Shown: positions 8,611 through 16,232 of the stretch, piece by piece | Layout: each line of letters begins with the position of its first letter | Numbering within the stretch: position 1 is the first letter of the stretch | Assembly (NCBI GenBank): GCA_944320555.1 | Contig: CALUHX010000023.1 | Location: 1 to 40,021, forward strand | Length of the DNA: 40,021 bases | Source of the DNA: an uncultured Butyricimonas sp. | GTDB lineage: Bacteria; Bacteroidota; Bacteroidia; Bacteroidales; Marinifilaceae | Reading direction: 5' to 3' | Notes under the pieces: generated by a model | Told to the model about the DNA's origin: nothing | Seen by the model: only the letters and a program-made list of their open reading frames with translations | Database searches by the model: none | Program-made: the position numbers and the translations under genes

Positions 8611-11600
8611 TTAGAATGCAACATTTAATGAGAACGAGAACTGCCGGGCAAACGGATAGCTCAAACCCCTCTCCCGCTTCACGGTGGAAATGTAGAACAA
8701 ATCCTCCATGTTAAAGGCCACCTTCACGGAACTCAATCCCCAGCGTTCGATATACTTGGCATTCGTCTTGTCCATCCGGTAACTCATGGACAGCGAGGTC
8801 ATCTGCAACGTGTTTTCATCCATCACGAAACGGGAGGTGGCTTTCGTATTGCTTCCCGAATAGGCGCCTTCAAGTTTCTTGAACATGGCCTTGTCCCCCG
8901 GTTTCTGCCAACGCAACTCCAAAACCCGCTTGTCGGCGTTGTACCGCAAATCGGCGTTTTCCACCTTGTCCACCAACGTCGAGTTGTAAACCTGTCCTCC
9001 GAACTTGTATGCCAGACTCAAATCCACGCCGAAACCCTTGTAGGCGAACGAGGAGTTGATATTCCCCTGCCAGTCCGGCTCCGTCGTTCCGTAAGGCACC
9101 AAATCCACCACGTCATAGTCGTTCGTCATCTCCCCGTTGCGTTTCAACAGGATTTCCTCTCCGGTGGCAGGGTCGATTCCCAACGAACGCACCACCCAAA
9201 TCCGGTTAATGGACTCACCCTCTTCGTAATGAGGCAGCGGAGTGTCTTCCTGCCCGGCGTTGTTTCTCTCGTTCATGGCGCGCAACGCTTCCGAAATCTT
9301 TGTCAGCTTGTCCGTGTTGTGCGAACCGTTGAAGGTGATGGTCCAATAGCCGTTGGCCGCCGGGTTCTGATAGGGAATGAACGACACGTTGAACTCAAAT
9401 CCCTTGTTCTCCAAGGTTCCCATGTTGTCCGGGAAAGAGGAGAATCCCAACGAGGGCGCAAGCGTGATATCCGTCAGCGAGTTCTTCGTGATTTTCTTGA
9501 AATATTCCAGTCTCGCCGTGATGCGGCTCTTCAACAATCCCAATTCCAAGGCGAAGTTCCAATTGTCCGTCTCCTGCCATTTCAGTTTGTTGTTGGGCAT
9601 GGCCACCAACTCCGCGCCCACGCCGTCCGAAGACACGTAGGGACGGAGCAAATTCCCGTAGCTGTACAACTCCTGCGACTGGTAGGGAGCGAATCCCTGC
9701 GTTCCCGTCACACCGTAAGAGGCGCGGAAAACAAGGTCGGAGATAAAATTCCAATTGGCCACCAAATGCTCCTTCTTCAAATCCCAACGCACGCCCGTGG
9801 ACCAGAACGGCGCCCAACGGTTGTCTTCCCCGAACACGGAGGATCCGTCCAATCGGATGTTGAAATCCACCGAGTACTTATAATTATAGGAATAGCCGAA
9901 ACTGCCGACCCAACCGATAGAACGGGTCGTGTTCTCCGCCCCTTGCATTTGCTCGTCATACTTCCGGCCGAACAAAATGTCGTCCATATTGTCGTTGGGG
10001 AAACCGGTCACGTAAGCGGTGTAGCTCTCGTCCGAATTGTCCAGCAACGACATCTGCAGGTTGGCCGTCAGATAATGCAACGTGTTGAACGTGGTGTTGT
10101 AACTTCCTCGCAAATCCAACTGGTACGACAGGTTCTCCATCTGCGTGCGCCGGAAGTCGCCCCGTTCTTCGGGATTCGTCTGAGTGTCGAACGCCGTGTG
10201 CTGGGCCGGGCGGAACACTTCCGTCTTGCCCGTTCCCTTGGTCAACGAGAACTGCCCCACCAGACGAATCTCGTCCGTCGGATTATACTCCAGACTGAAC
10301 TGCTCCCTCACGGAAAAACTCGTCGTGCGGTTCTTGGTGTTGAACTGTGTGTTGTACAACGGATTGGCATATCCTACCGTGGCCGATGAGCTCCCTATCA
10401 TAAAGGAATCCAGATTTTTCAGGATTTCCCCGTTCTCCCCGCGGGAACGCAGGTAGGGATTCAATCGCGTGTATTCGCTGAACTCCCCGTAAGGCGACTC
10501 GTCACCCACGGCGTTGTCCACCGTCACGGAATTGCTCAGCAACACATTCTTGAAACGGTATTGCAAATCCAACGAGGCGGAAATCGTGTTGCGCTTCGAC
10601 CCTTTCATCACGCCCGGCGTGTTGTTGATGCCGGCATACAGGCGGTAGCGCAAGGCGCGGTCGCCGCCCTCGAAGGTCAGCGAGTGACGGTGTTGCACCG
10701 CAGTCCGCAACGGCTCGTCAAGCCAATAAGTGTTCACCCCCCGCTTCACCTCGCGCAACTTATCATTATACAATTGGTCATCGTCCGGTCCCGTCGACGT
10801 GTTGTACATCCCGGCAATACGCTCCGCCTCCAGCTTCTCGGCGGCGTTCATCAGATTGTAATCCGACAAGTCCGGTGTCTCCAATCGGATATTGCCGCCG
10901 TAAGTCACCCACAAACGGCCTTCCTTCGGAGTCTTCGACTCAATGACAATCACACCGTTGGCGGCCCGCGAACCATAAATGGCCGTGGCGGCGGCGTCCT
11001 TCAAAAGCGTGATGCTCTCCACGCGGTCCGGATCCAAATCCACAAACGTCTGCAACGAGATTTCGAAACCGTCCATAATCAACAACGGCTGGTTCGGATA
11101 AGTCTCGTATTCACCCTGCAAGGCCACCAACCCGGAAGAAACCGTCCCCGCTCCCGGCAGCGTCGCCTGTCCCCGCATCCGCAAATCCGGCAACCGGTTC
11201 GGATTCGAGCCGTTCAGCACATCCTCCATAATCCGGAAACTCGGATCCAGAGCGGCCAGCGCCTTGGCCATGTTCGTCGTGCTGATACGCTTCAAGTCCT
11301 CGCCCGACACGGTCACGGCCGAACCGGTAAATCCTTCTTTCTTCCGGTCGAAAATACCCGTCACCACCACATCTTTCAACGTCTCCGCCTCTTCCTCCAA
11401 CACAATCTTCAAAGGCTTCATGTCCTGTTTCAAATCGCGGATCACCTCCGTATGCGATTTCATCCCCACAAATGAAAAAACCAGCACCACACTGTCCATC
11501 TTTGGCACGTCCAAGGTAAAATCGCCGGTCTCGTTGGTCGCGGTTCCCAACGTTGTTCCTTTAATGACTATCGTCACCCCCGGAAGCGATTCTCCCTTCT

Positions 11601-12027
11601 CGTCCGTCACCTTCCCGGTTATCTTGAACGATTCTTGCTGCACGGCCCGCGCGATGCTTTCCGCCCGCGTCACGATAACCACCACGTCGTCCTGGAGATA
11701 ATACCCCAGCGAGGTGTTCCGCAAGCATGCGTCCAACACCTCTTTAATGTCGTCGGACGTCACATCCACCGTGACCGCGCCCGCCCGATTCACCATAGCC
11801 TCGTTGTAAACAAAGGTGTACCCCATTTTCTGCCTGATTTCCTTAAACACCTCCTGCAACGTGGCGTTCTCGACCTTTATCGTCGTGCCTTGCGCCATGC
11901 TCGAGGCCGACACCGACATAAACGTCACCAGTAAAAAAACCGTAGTCAATTTCATCATCAAAAGAATTTTTGGTCGGACTTGTCGAAACGCATCCATTTT
12001 GTTTCTCTTTTTCATACTTTTGCGCAT
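8611..12027 (-). CDS. SusC/RagA TonB-linked transporter with STN signalling domain
   Basis: A 1138-residue outer-membrane transporter. Visible parts in order: N-terminal extension and signal peptide ending near Ala45 (SSMAQ), STN secretin/TonB N-terminal domain (about 48-120), carboxypeptidase-regulatory-like beta-sandwich (about 135-212), TonB-box-like LKDVVVTG (217-224), plug domain (about 228-370, with DAAATAIYGSRAANGVIVI near its end), and a 22-strand barrel ending in an aromatic-rich C-terminus (FSFSLNVAF). The STN domain is what lets such receptors signal to a FecR-type anti-sigma factor, and that gene lies just upstream. SusD follows after 12 bases. ATG codons at 12027 and 12015 are both possible starts and neither has a Shine-Dalgarno sequence; I keep the longer form. 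Confidence 0.95.
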   Translation of the reverse strand: MRKSMKKRNKMDAFRQVRPKILLMMKLTTVFLLVTFMSVSASSMAQGTTIKVENATLQEVFKEIRQKMGYTFVYNEAMVNRAGAVTVDVTSDDIKEVLDACLRNTSLGYYLQDDVVVIVTRAESIARAVQQESFKITGKVTDEKGESLPGVTIVIKGTTLGTATNETGDFTLDVPKMDSVVLVFSFVGMKSHTEVIRDLKQDMKPLKIVLEEEAETLKDVVVTGIFDRKKEGFTGSAVTVSGEDLKRISTTNMAKALAALDPSFRIMEDVLNGSNPNRLPDLRMRGQATLPGAGTVSSGLVALQGEYETYPNQPLLIMDGFEISLQTFVDLDPDRVESITLLKDAAATAIYGSRAANGVIVIESKTPKEGRLWVTYGGNIRLETPDLSDYNLMNAAEKLEAERIAGMYNTSTGPDDDQLYNDKLREVKRGVNTYWLDEPLRTAVQHRHSLTFEGGDRALRYRLYAGINNTPGVMKGSKRNTISASLDLQYRFKNVLLSNSVTVDNAVGDESPYGEFSEYTRLNPYLRSRGENGEILKNLDSFMIGSSSATVGYANPLYNTQFNTKNRTTSFSVREQFSLEYNPTDEIRLVGQFSLTKGTGKTEVFRPAQHTAFDTQTNPEERGDFRRTQMENLSYQLDLRGSYNTTFNTLHYLTANLQMSLLDNSDESYTAYVTGFPNDNMDDILFGRKYDEQMQGAENTTRSIGWVGSFGYSYNYKYSVDFNIRLDGSSVFGEDNRWAPFWSTGVRWDLKKEHLVANWNFISDLVFRASYGVTGTQGFAPYQSQELYSYGNLLRPYVSSDGVGAELVAMPNNKLKWQETDNWNFALELGLLKSRITARLEYFKKITKNSLTDITLAPSLGFSSFPDNMGTLENKGFEFNVSFIPYQNPAANGYWTITFNGSHNTDKLTKISEALRAMNERNNAGQEDTPLPHYEEGESINRIWVVRSLGIDPATGEEILLKRNGEMTNDYDVVDLVPYGTTEPDWQGNINSSFAYKGFGVDLSLAYKFGGQVYNSTLVDKVENADLRYNADKRVLELRWQKPGDKAMFKKLEGAYSGSNTKATSRFVMDENTLQMTSLSMSYRMDKTNAKYIERWGLSSVKVAFNMEDLFYISTVKRERGLSYPFARQFSFSLNVAF

Positions 12028-12066
12028 TAAAATTTCACATTTGGTCTTCCCGGACCTTTTTCTTTG

Positions 12067-12104
12067 GAATAGGGGACGTTCCCGCGTCCTCTATTCTTTT
12101 TTTT
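12067..12104. terminator. Strong hairpin between fecR and susC
   Basis: A 12-bp stem (12067-12078 with 12085-12096, one G-U pair) closes a 6-base loop and is followed on the plus strand by eight T residues (12097-12104). It begins right at the stop codon of fecR. On the plus strand it is a textbook intrinsic terminator although no plus-strand gene is present; on the minus transcript the A-run precedes the stem. It could block antisense RNA or separate fecR from susC expression. Confidence 0.65.
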
Positions 12105-13282
12105 CATTTCACGAATACATTATTTTGGTTAATACTAATTTTCACCATTCCTGTGCGTTCTATCAATTTCAACACCTCCGCGAAACTGTCATGCCGGCGC
12201 ATCTCCACCGAAAAACGCTCGTCTCTGATGGCCGAATTCTCAAAGAACACCTCCACGTCATACCAACGCCCGATTTCTTCCATGATGTCTTCCAATCTGG
12301 CATTCTCAAACAAAAAGACCCCTCTCCTCCACGCCACCACGCTATTCACGTCCACTTCCCTGACAAACAACTCTTTCCCATCCTTCAAATCCACAGCCTG
12401 CTGCCCCGGTTTCAAAACGACCTGGCCAGCCGGCCCCCCCACCCGCACTTGTCCCTCAAGCAAAGTCGTGGTGCGAGGCTCCCTCTCGTAGGAACGCAAA
12501 TTGAATTCCGTGCCCAACACTCTCACAGAATAGCCATCCTCCAGTTCCACGATGAAAGGCTTGTCCTCGTCCCGCGCCACCTCGAAATACAACTCTCCCG
12601 TGGCGTACACCCGCCGGCAATCCCCGGCAAACACGCTGGGGAAACGCAACGAGGAGGCGGCGTTCAACCACACCATCGTTCCGTCGGGCAACTTGATTTG
12701 ATACTCGCATCCTCTGGGGGTCTGCACTTCATTATATCTTACCTCCTGCCCCAGGGTATCCCCCACATAAGCCATCACACCGTCCGCCTCCTGCACCAAC
12801 TTGCCGTCCTGGAAAATAAGGTCCCCTTCCCCCTCGTTTGTCAAGTCGACCACCTCTCCCGACGGCAAAAGCATTCTCGCACCCGACATCGCCGGAACAA
12901 TCTCCGTCCGCCCATTTTCCGCCAACGCCAACGGCTTCTCCTCCCGATTCGTCAACAACCAAGCCGCCACACACAACGGCACCACCAACGAAGCCGCCCA
13001 CCACCAACGTTTCCCAATGCGCCGGCGGCCGACATTCCCCACCTCCGTCACCCGCGCCTCCCGCAACTGCCGCTCCAACCGCCTCCAAGCGTCCTCTTTG
13101 TCATAGCTGTCATAACGCAATGTGCCTTGCAACAAACGCTCCTTGTCGCAAATTCTCCGGAACAAATCGGCATGTCCCGGCAAAACCAACCACTCATCCA
13201 GTTTCATCCGTTCCTCCGGAGTCAAATTCCCCGTCAGGAAATGGTATATCAAAACTTCTATTCCGTCATGCAATTTTCTCAT
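12104..13282 (-). CDS. FecR-family anti-sigma factor
   Basis: A 392-residue inner-membrane regulator. The N-terminal cytoplasmic part (1-88) is the anti-sigma region expected to bind the ECF sigma factor encoded upstream. A single membrane segment lies at about 93-110 (WWWAASLVVPLCVAAWLL). The periplasmic part contains the FecR domain (about 190-285, with LPDGTMVWLNAASSLRFP and the GELYFEVARD strand). The C-terminal DUF4974/STN-like domain (about 320-390) ends in a short polar tail. By family analogy it holds the sigma factor until the loaded SusC signals through its STN domain. The gene lies between sigma factor and transporter, 259 bases after the former and 76 before the latter. Confidence 0.94.
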   Translation of the reverse strand: MRKLHDGIEVLIYHFLTGNLTPEERMKLDEWLVLPGHADLFRRICDKERLLQGTLRYDSYDKEDAWRRLERQLREARVTEVGNVGRRRIGKRWWWAASLVVPLCVAAWLLTNREEKPLALAENGRTEIVPAMSGARMLLPSGEVVDLTNEGEGDLIFQDGKLVQEADGVMAYVGDTLGQEVRYNEVQTPRGCEYQIKLPDGTMVWLNAASSLRFPSVFAGDCRRVYATGELYFEVARDEDKPFIVELEDGYSVRVLGTEFNLRSYEREPRTTTLLEGQVRVGGPAGQVVLKPGQQAVDLKDGKELFVREVDVNSVVAWRRGVFLFENARLEDIMEEIGRWYDVEVFFENSAIRDERFSVEMRRHDSFAEVLKLIERTGMVKISINQNNVFVK

Positions 13283-13541
13283 TTTGCTTAAATTTTACCC
13301 TAAAACAACTTCACCCCGTTTTAGGGTGACAGTTTTTCCAAAAAAATTTTCACTTTTTTTCTCCGACATCGGCAACCCACCTTATAACGCTCTATTTATC
13401 AATAAATAAACAAATTCTCATTCCTTCATTTTTTATTCAAACGTTTTTCGTTTCCATCCTATACAGAACAATCACAAAATGCGGAAAACATAAGGCAAAC
13501 GACATCACTGCTTCACCGATTCCATCCATACGGCACGTCCG

Positions 13542-14099
13542 TCAATCCAACAGCAAATGCAAAAAAAGCAACCACTGAACCCCCTTCAATCGCTCGCGGA
13601 GTATGCGGTACGCTCTCAATTTCAACGTTTTCACCGTATTGACGGATATCTCCAGACGTTCAGCGATTTCCGCATTGGAAGCCCCTTCCATCGTCTGAAG
13701 CACAATCCGCCGCGCCTGCTCCGACAATTCTTTTAACGCCTCGTACACCAAAGCCGTCACCTCCTCCTCCAATGCCGCGTCAACACTTTCTTGCTCCGAC
13801 ATCTCCCGCGCCAGCTCCTGTTCGTGGCGGGCCTCCACCCGTTTCCGTTTCAAATAATTCAAACAGGCGTTCCGCACGTTCAAATATAAAAAACCTTTCA
13901 CCGCTGACACCAGCCTAAAATTCTCCCTCCGCTCCCACAGGTTCAAAAAGGCCGTCTGGACAAAATCCTCCGTAATGCTGTCATCCCCCACGTGCCGGAA
14001 AGCGAACGAGCGCAACGGCAAATAAAAACGCTCAAACAACCGCTTCATCACCGTGTTATCGTTCCAATCAACAATATGCCCGTCTGTCAATTTTTCCAT
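13542..14099 (-). CDS. ECF RNA polymerase sigma factor
   Basis: A 185-residue sigma-70 family protein of the ECF type. Region 2 (about 20-90) carries the core-binding and -10-recognition helices (ITEDFVQTAFLNLWERR, then FLYLNVRNACLNYLKRKR). Region 4 (about 125-175) shows a helix-turn-helix, ASNAEIAERLEISVNTVKTL. There is no region 1.1 or 3, as expected. It has an unusual hydrophobic C-terminal tail (WLLFLHLLLD). It is the first gene of the signalling cascade and probably directs transcription of the susC operon. A -7-like element (14126-14133) lies 26 bases before the start codon. No ribosome-binding site of the Shine-Dalgarno type is present. Confidence 0.95.
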   Translation of the reverse strand: MEKLTDGHIVDWNDNTVMKRLFERFYLPLRSFAFRHVGDDSITEDFVQTAFLNLWERRENFRLVSAVKGFLYLNVRNACLNYLKRKRVEARHEQELAREMSEQESVDAALEEEVTALVYEALKELSEQARRIVLQTMEGASNAEIAERLEISVNTVKTLKLRAYRILRERLKGVQWLLFLHLLLD

Positions 14100-14125
14100 G
14101 CGCTTTCATTACAAATATCAACAAG

Positions 14126-14155
14126 CAAAAATAAACAAACATTTCAAAAAACAAT
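14126..14155 (-). promoter_or_regulatory. Putative promoter of the sigma-factor gene
   Basis: On the minus strand a TATTTTTG -7 element (14126-14133) matches TAnnTTTG, with a partial -33 (TTG, 14152-14154) 18 bases away. It lies about 26 bases before the start codon. Confidence 0.45.
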
Positions 14156-14509
14156 GCACGGCCCACAAATATTCCAACGCAAATTTTCCGACACGCCCCC
14201 GGCTCTTTCTCCACCAATACTTGCTTGCCTCCCCTCTTACCCCGACAAACACGCCTCCTCCGACTTCCCCAACTTTTCTCCTCTCCCAACAAAGCCCCCA
14301 AACCCCTCGCTTTTACCCTAAATATGTCAACCTTGAAAAACATGTCTCGTCCCGGGCAAGTTGAAACAAAACATTTACTTAACCGAGACTTAACAAATAA
14401 GGGTTGCGCAAGCATGGTTTGACGAAAGGGAAAGCGGAGCGTGTCCCGGAAACAAGAAAATAGGTATAAACTTCTGTAATTTGGATACAAGCCGCCATTG
14501 CGGACCCGT

Positions 14510-14517
14510 TAATTTTG
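14510..14517 (+). promoter_or_regulatory. Putative -7 element for the flavodoxin gene
   Basis: TAATTTTG fits the Bacteroidota TAnnTTTG element and lies 56 bases before the ATG. A TTTG at 14480-14483 is 26 bases upstream, longer than the usual 19-21, so the -33 assignment is uncertain. Confidence 0.45.
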
Positions 14518-14573
14518 CAATGTGAAAAGACATGCGAATTTCAAGTGAAACGCTATAAAACAAGGAGGCAAAC

Positions 14574-15143
14574 ATGAAACGATTGATTATCGCGGCACTG
14601 GTCGCCTTTGCGGGTGCGACGCAGGCCACCGCCGCCACGGACGACACAGCCAAGGAAAGCAAGAAAACATTGATCGTCTACTATTCGTGGGGAGGAAACA
14701 CCCGCCACGTGGTGGAACAAATCCGCAAACTAATCGACGCCGAAGTGTATGAACTGACACCGGAAAAAGCCTACCCGACAGAGTATCACCAATGCACGGA
14801 AGTGGCCAAACGGGAGAAAGAAAACAACGCCCGCCCGGCCCTCAAGGGCGAGTTGCCCGACCTGTCGAAATACGACACGGTGATTGTGGGCTTTCCCATC
14901 TGGTGGGGCACATTCCCCATGCTTGTGGCCACATTCGCCGACGCGGCCGAATGGAAAGGCAAAACGGTGATTTCCTTCTGCACGCACGGAGGCGGCGGAG
15001 CCTACGACAGCGACAAGGACTTACAGAAACTTTGCCCCGGCGCCACCTTCGGCAAGCCTTTCTCCGCATACGGCAAAGGCGGGTCGTCGCTGGAGAAAGA
15101 GCTGCGCGCGTGGCTCTCGGCCAACAAACTATCTTTAAAATAA
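14574..15143 (+). CDS. Exported flavodoxin-like protein
   Basis: A 189-residue protein with a cleavable signal peptide (MKRLIIAALVAFAGATQATA), so it should act in the periplasm or envelope. The mature part is a flavodoxin fold: the FMN phosphate loop YYSWGGNTRHV (36-46), the flavin-stacking region VGFPIWWGTFPML (about 104-116), and the Cys-Thr-His-Gly-Gly-Gly-Gly loop (about 136-142). FMN-dependent electron transfer is likely, with an unknown partner. Export of a flavodoxin is unusual in general, although signal-peptide forms occur in gut Bacteroidota. The start is certain because AAGGAGG (14562-14568) lies five bases before the ATG, a strong Shine-Dalgarno site that is rare in this phylum. 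A strong terminator follows the gene. Confidence 0.9.
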   Translation: MKRLIIAALVAFAGATQATAATDDTAKESKKTLIVYYSWGGNTRHVVEQIRKLIDAEVYELTPEKAYPTEYHQCTEVAKREKENNARPALKGELPDLSKYDTVIVGFPIWWGTFPMLVATFADAAEWKGKTVISFCTHGGGGAYDSDKDLQKLCPGATFGKPFSAYGKGGSSLEKELRAWLSANKLSLK

Positions 15144-15179
15144 GGCTTGTCTCACAGCCATTTCTCACTCGAACAAACC

Positions 15180-15217
15180 GACCGCGCCCCACTCTCCCTG
15201 AGGGGCGCGGTCTTTTT
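15180..15217 (+). terminator. Intrinsic terminator of the flavodoxin gene
   Basis: An 11-bp perfect G+C-rich stem (15180-15190 with 15202-15212) and an 11-base loop, followed by a T-run through 15217. It begins 36 bases after the stop codon. Confidence 0.92.
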
Positions 15218-15594
15218 CGCCCAACCCCACACCAGTCCTTTCCTTGGACACAAGCGGCTCCCACAAGCACGCCGACCTTTTCCGCGAGGCGGCACGAATC
15301 TCCCTCGCGGGAAAAACGGAGCCGCGCCAGGACAGCCGCCCTCGCTTCCCCGTCCGCTTTCCTCATGTCTCCAAAAAAATTGATGGACATTGGCGCTCAA
15401 AGTCTTGCGCCATGTCCATCAACTCTTTCCCTGACACTGCGGGAGAACGTCCCGGGACACCTTCAAGCCCCGATGCCGTCCCGGCAATCCGGGACGTGTC
15501 AAAACACAGGATTCACGCCCCCTCGGGCTATTTACCCTTCCTTTCCACACGCCCTCTCCCTCAAAACGGAAACGGCAGTCCCCCTGCGAGAGAG
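15213..15594. other. Gene-free stretch rich in inverted repeats
   Basis: No gene is supported between the flavodoxin terminator and the OsmC stop codon. The stretch holds four inverted repeats: a bulged stem at 15278-15315, the terminator at 15381-15421, the perfect palindrome GTCCCGGGAC at 15449-15458, and an 8-bp stem with CAAT loop at 15477-15496. The last two share the sequence GTCCCGG/CCGGGAC. Confidence 0.6.
15374..15421 (-). terminator. Intrinsic terminator downstream of the OsmC gene
   Basis: A 15-bp stem (TGATGGACAT plus GGCGC at 15381-15396, with one bulged T, against GCGCC plus ATGTCCATCA at 15407-15421) and a 10-base loop. On the minus transcript it is followed by a seven-U run (15373-15379). 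It lies about 170 bases after the OsmC-like gene, giving a long 3' untranslated region. Confidence 0.88.
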
Positions 15595-16005
15595 TCACTC
15601 TTTCCAGTCAAAGACAAAATTTTGCTTCACCTCCGGATGCAGGCTCATGTGCACGGGGCAAGTATGAGCGGCGCGCTCCAAAACGGTCTTTTCCTTCTCG
15701 GAGAAAGGATGGGCGGGCATGTGGAAAACAATGTCTATGGACGCGATGCGCCGCGGATTGGCGGACATGGCCTTGGTGATTTCAATCTCGGTGCCCGCGA
15801 GGTCGATGCCGTGCTCCTGGGCGTATATGCCCATGATGGTCATGGCGCAGGCGGCCACCGAGGTGGCGCACAAATCCGTCGGCGAGAAAGCCTCGCCTTT
15901 CCCGTGGTTGTCGGTGGGAGCGTCCGTGACGATTTTCGCTCCGCTCTGAGTGTGCGTGCATTCCACGCGCAAATTTCCCAAATATTTAGCTGTTACTGTT
16001 GCCAT
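15595..16005 (-). CDS. OsmC/Ohr-family protein
   Basis: A 136-residue cytoplasmic protein. OsmC/Ohr proteins are dimeric peroxidases that reduce organic hydroperoxides with a pair of cysteines. Here SPTDLCATSVAAC supplies Cys46 and Cys53, and the C-terminal AAHTCPVHMSL supplies Cys116. Cys46 and Cys116 match the two conserved family positions, so catalytic competence is likely. The length is typical. A single-gene transcript is supported by a good promoter (16034-16065) and an intrinsic terminator downstream. The general YhfA/OsmC-like branch is more likely than true Ohr, but I cannot separate them by eye. Confidence 0.93.
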   Translation of the reverse strand: MATVTAKYLGNLRVECTHTQSGAKIVTDAPTDNHGKGEAFSPTDLCATSVAACAMTIMGIYAQEHGIDLAGTEIEITKAMSANPRRIASIDIVFHMPAHPFSEKEKTVLERAAHTCPVHMSLHPEVKQNFVFDWKE

Positions 16006-16033
16006 AGCATTTAATTTTTAATTCGACATAGGG

Positions 16034-16065
16034 CAAAGATACGCAAAAAAATCCAAGCGCCCAAA
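16034..16065 (-). promoter_or_regulatory. Promoter of the OsmC-like gene
   Basis: On the minus strand TTTG (16062-16065), 20 bases, then TATCTTTG (16034-16041): a full match to the Bacteroidota -33/-7 consensus, 28 bases before the ATG. Confidence 0.8.
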
Positions 16066-16079
16066 CAACAGGCGGCCGC

Positions 16080-16103
16080 GGGAAAAACAAAATAATTTTT
16101 CCC
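16080..16103. terminator. A/T-rich hairpin upstream of the OsmC promoter
   Basis: GGGAAAAA (16080-16087) pairs with TTTTTCCC (16096-16103) around an 8-base loop. It could end minus-strand transcription from the kinase-fusion gene before the OsmC promoter. The U-run lies inside the stem, so this is tentative. Confidence 0.35.
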
Positions 16104-16174
16104 TCGTCCTCCTTCTCCGCTTCGTTTTGGCGCAAAATTTGCAATACCACAAATATCCCTATTGACACCTTCCT

Positions 16175-16230
16175 ATACCGGGTGGCGCACATCCCAACCA
16201 CACTACATATTACCGCATGCCACCCGGTAT
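16175..16230. repeat. 12-bp inverted repeat beside the kinase-fusion stop codon
   Basis: Perfect arms ATACCGGGTGGC (16175-16186) and GCCACCCGGTAT (16219-16230) enclose 32 bases, immediately after the stop codon at 16233. There is no U-tract. It may be a long-loop terminator or RNA-stability element, or a binding or recombination site. Confidence 0.6.
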
Positions 16231-16232
16231 TT

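Larger units (their letters stand above)
14100..14573. other. Divergent intergenic region, pyrimidine-rich on plus strand
   Basis: A 474-base gap between the divergent sigma-factor and flavodoxin genes. It holds promoter-like elements for both and a stretch (about 14185-14320) with very few G residues on the plus strand, so the minus strand is G and A rich. Four C-runs at 14285-14318 (loops of 7, 3 and 9 bases) give a near-canonical G-quadruplex pattern on the minus strand. I see no gene here; translations are low in complexity. Confidence 0.5.

Noticed and set aside
16175-16230. Invertible promoter switch
   Set aside because: The spacer is only 32 bases and holds no promoter element; no recombinase gene is nearby.
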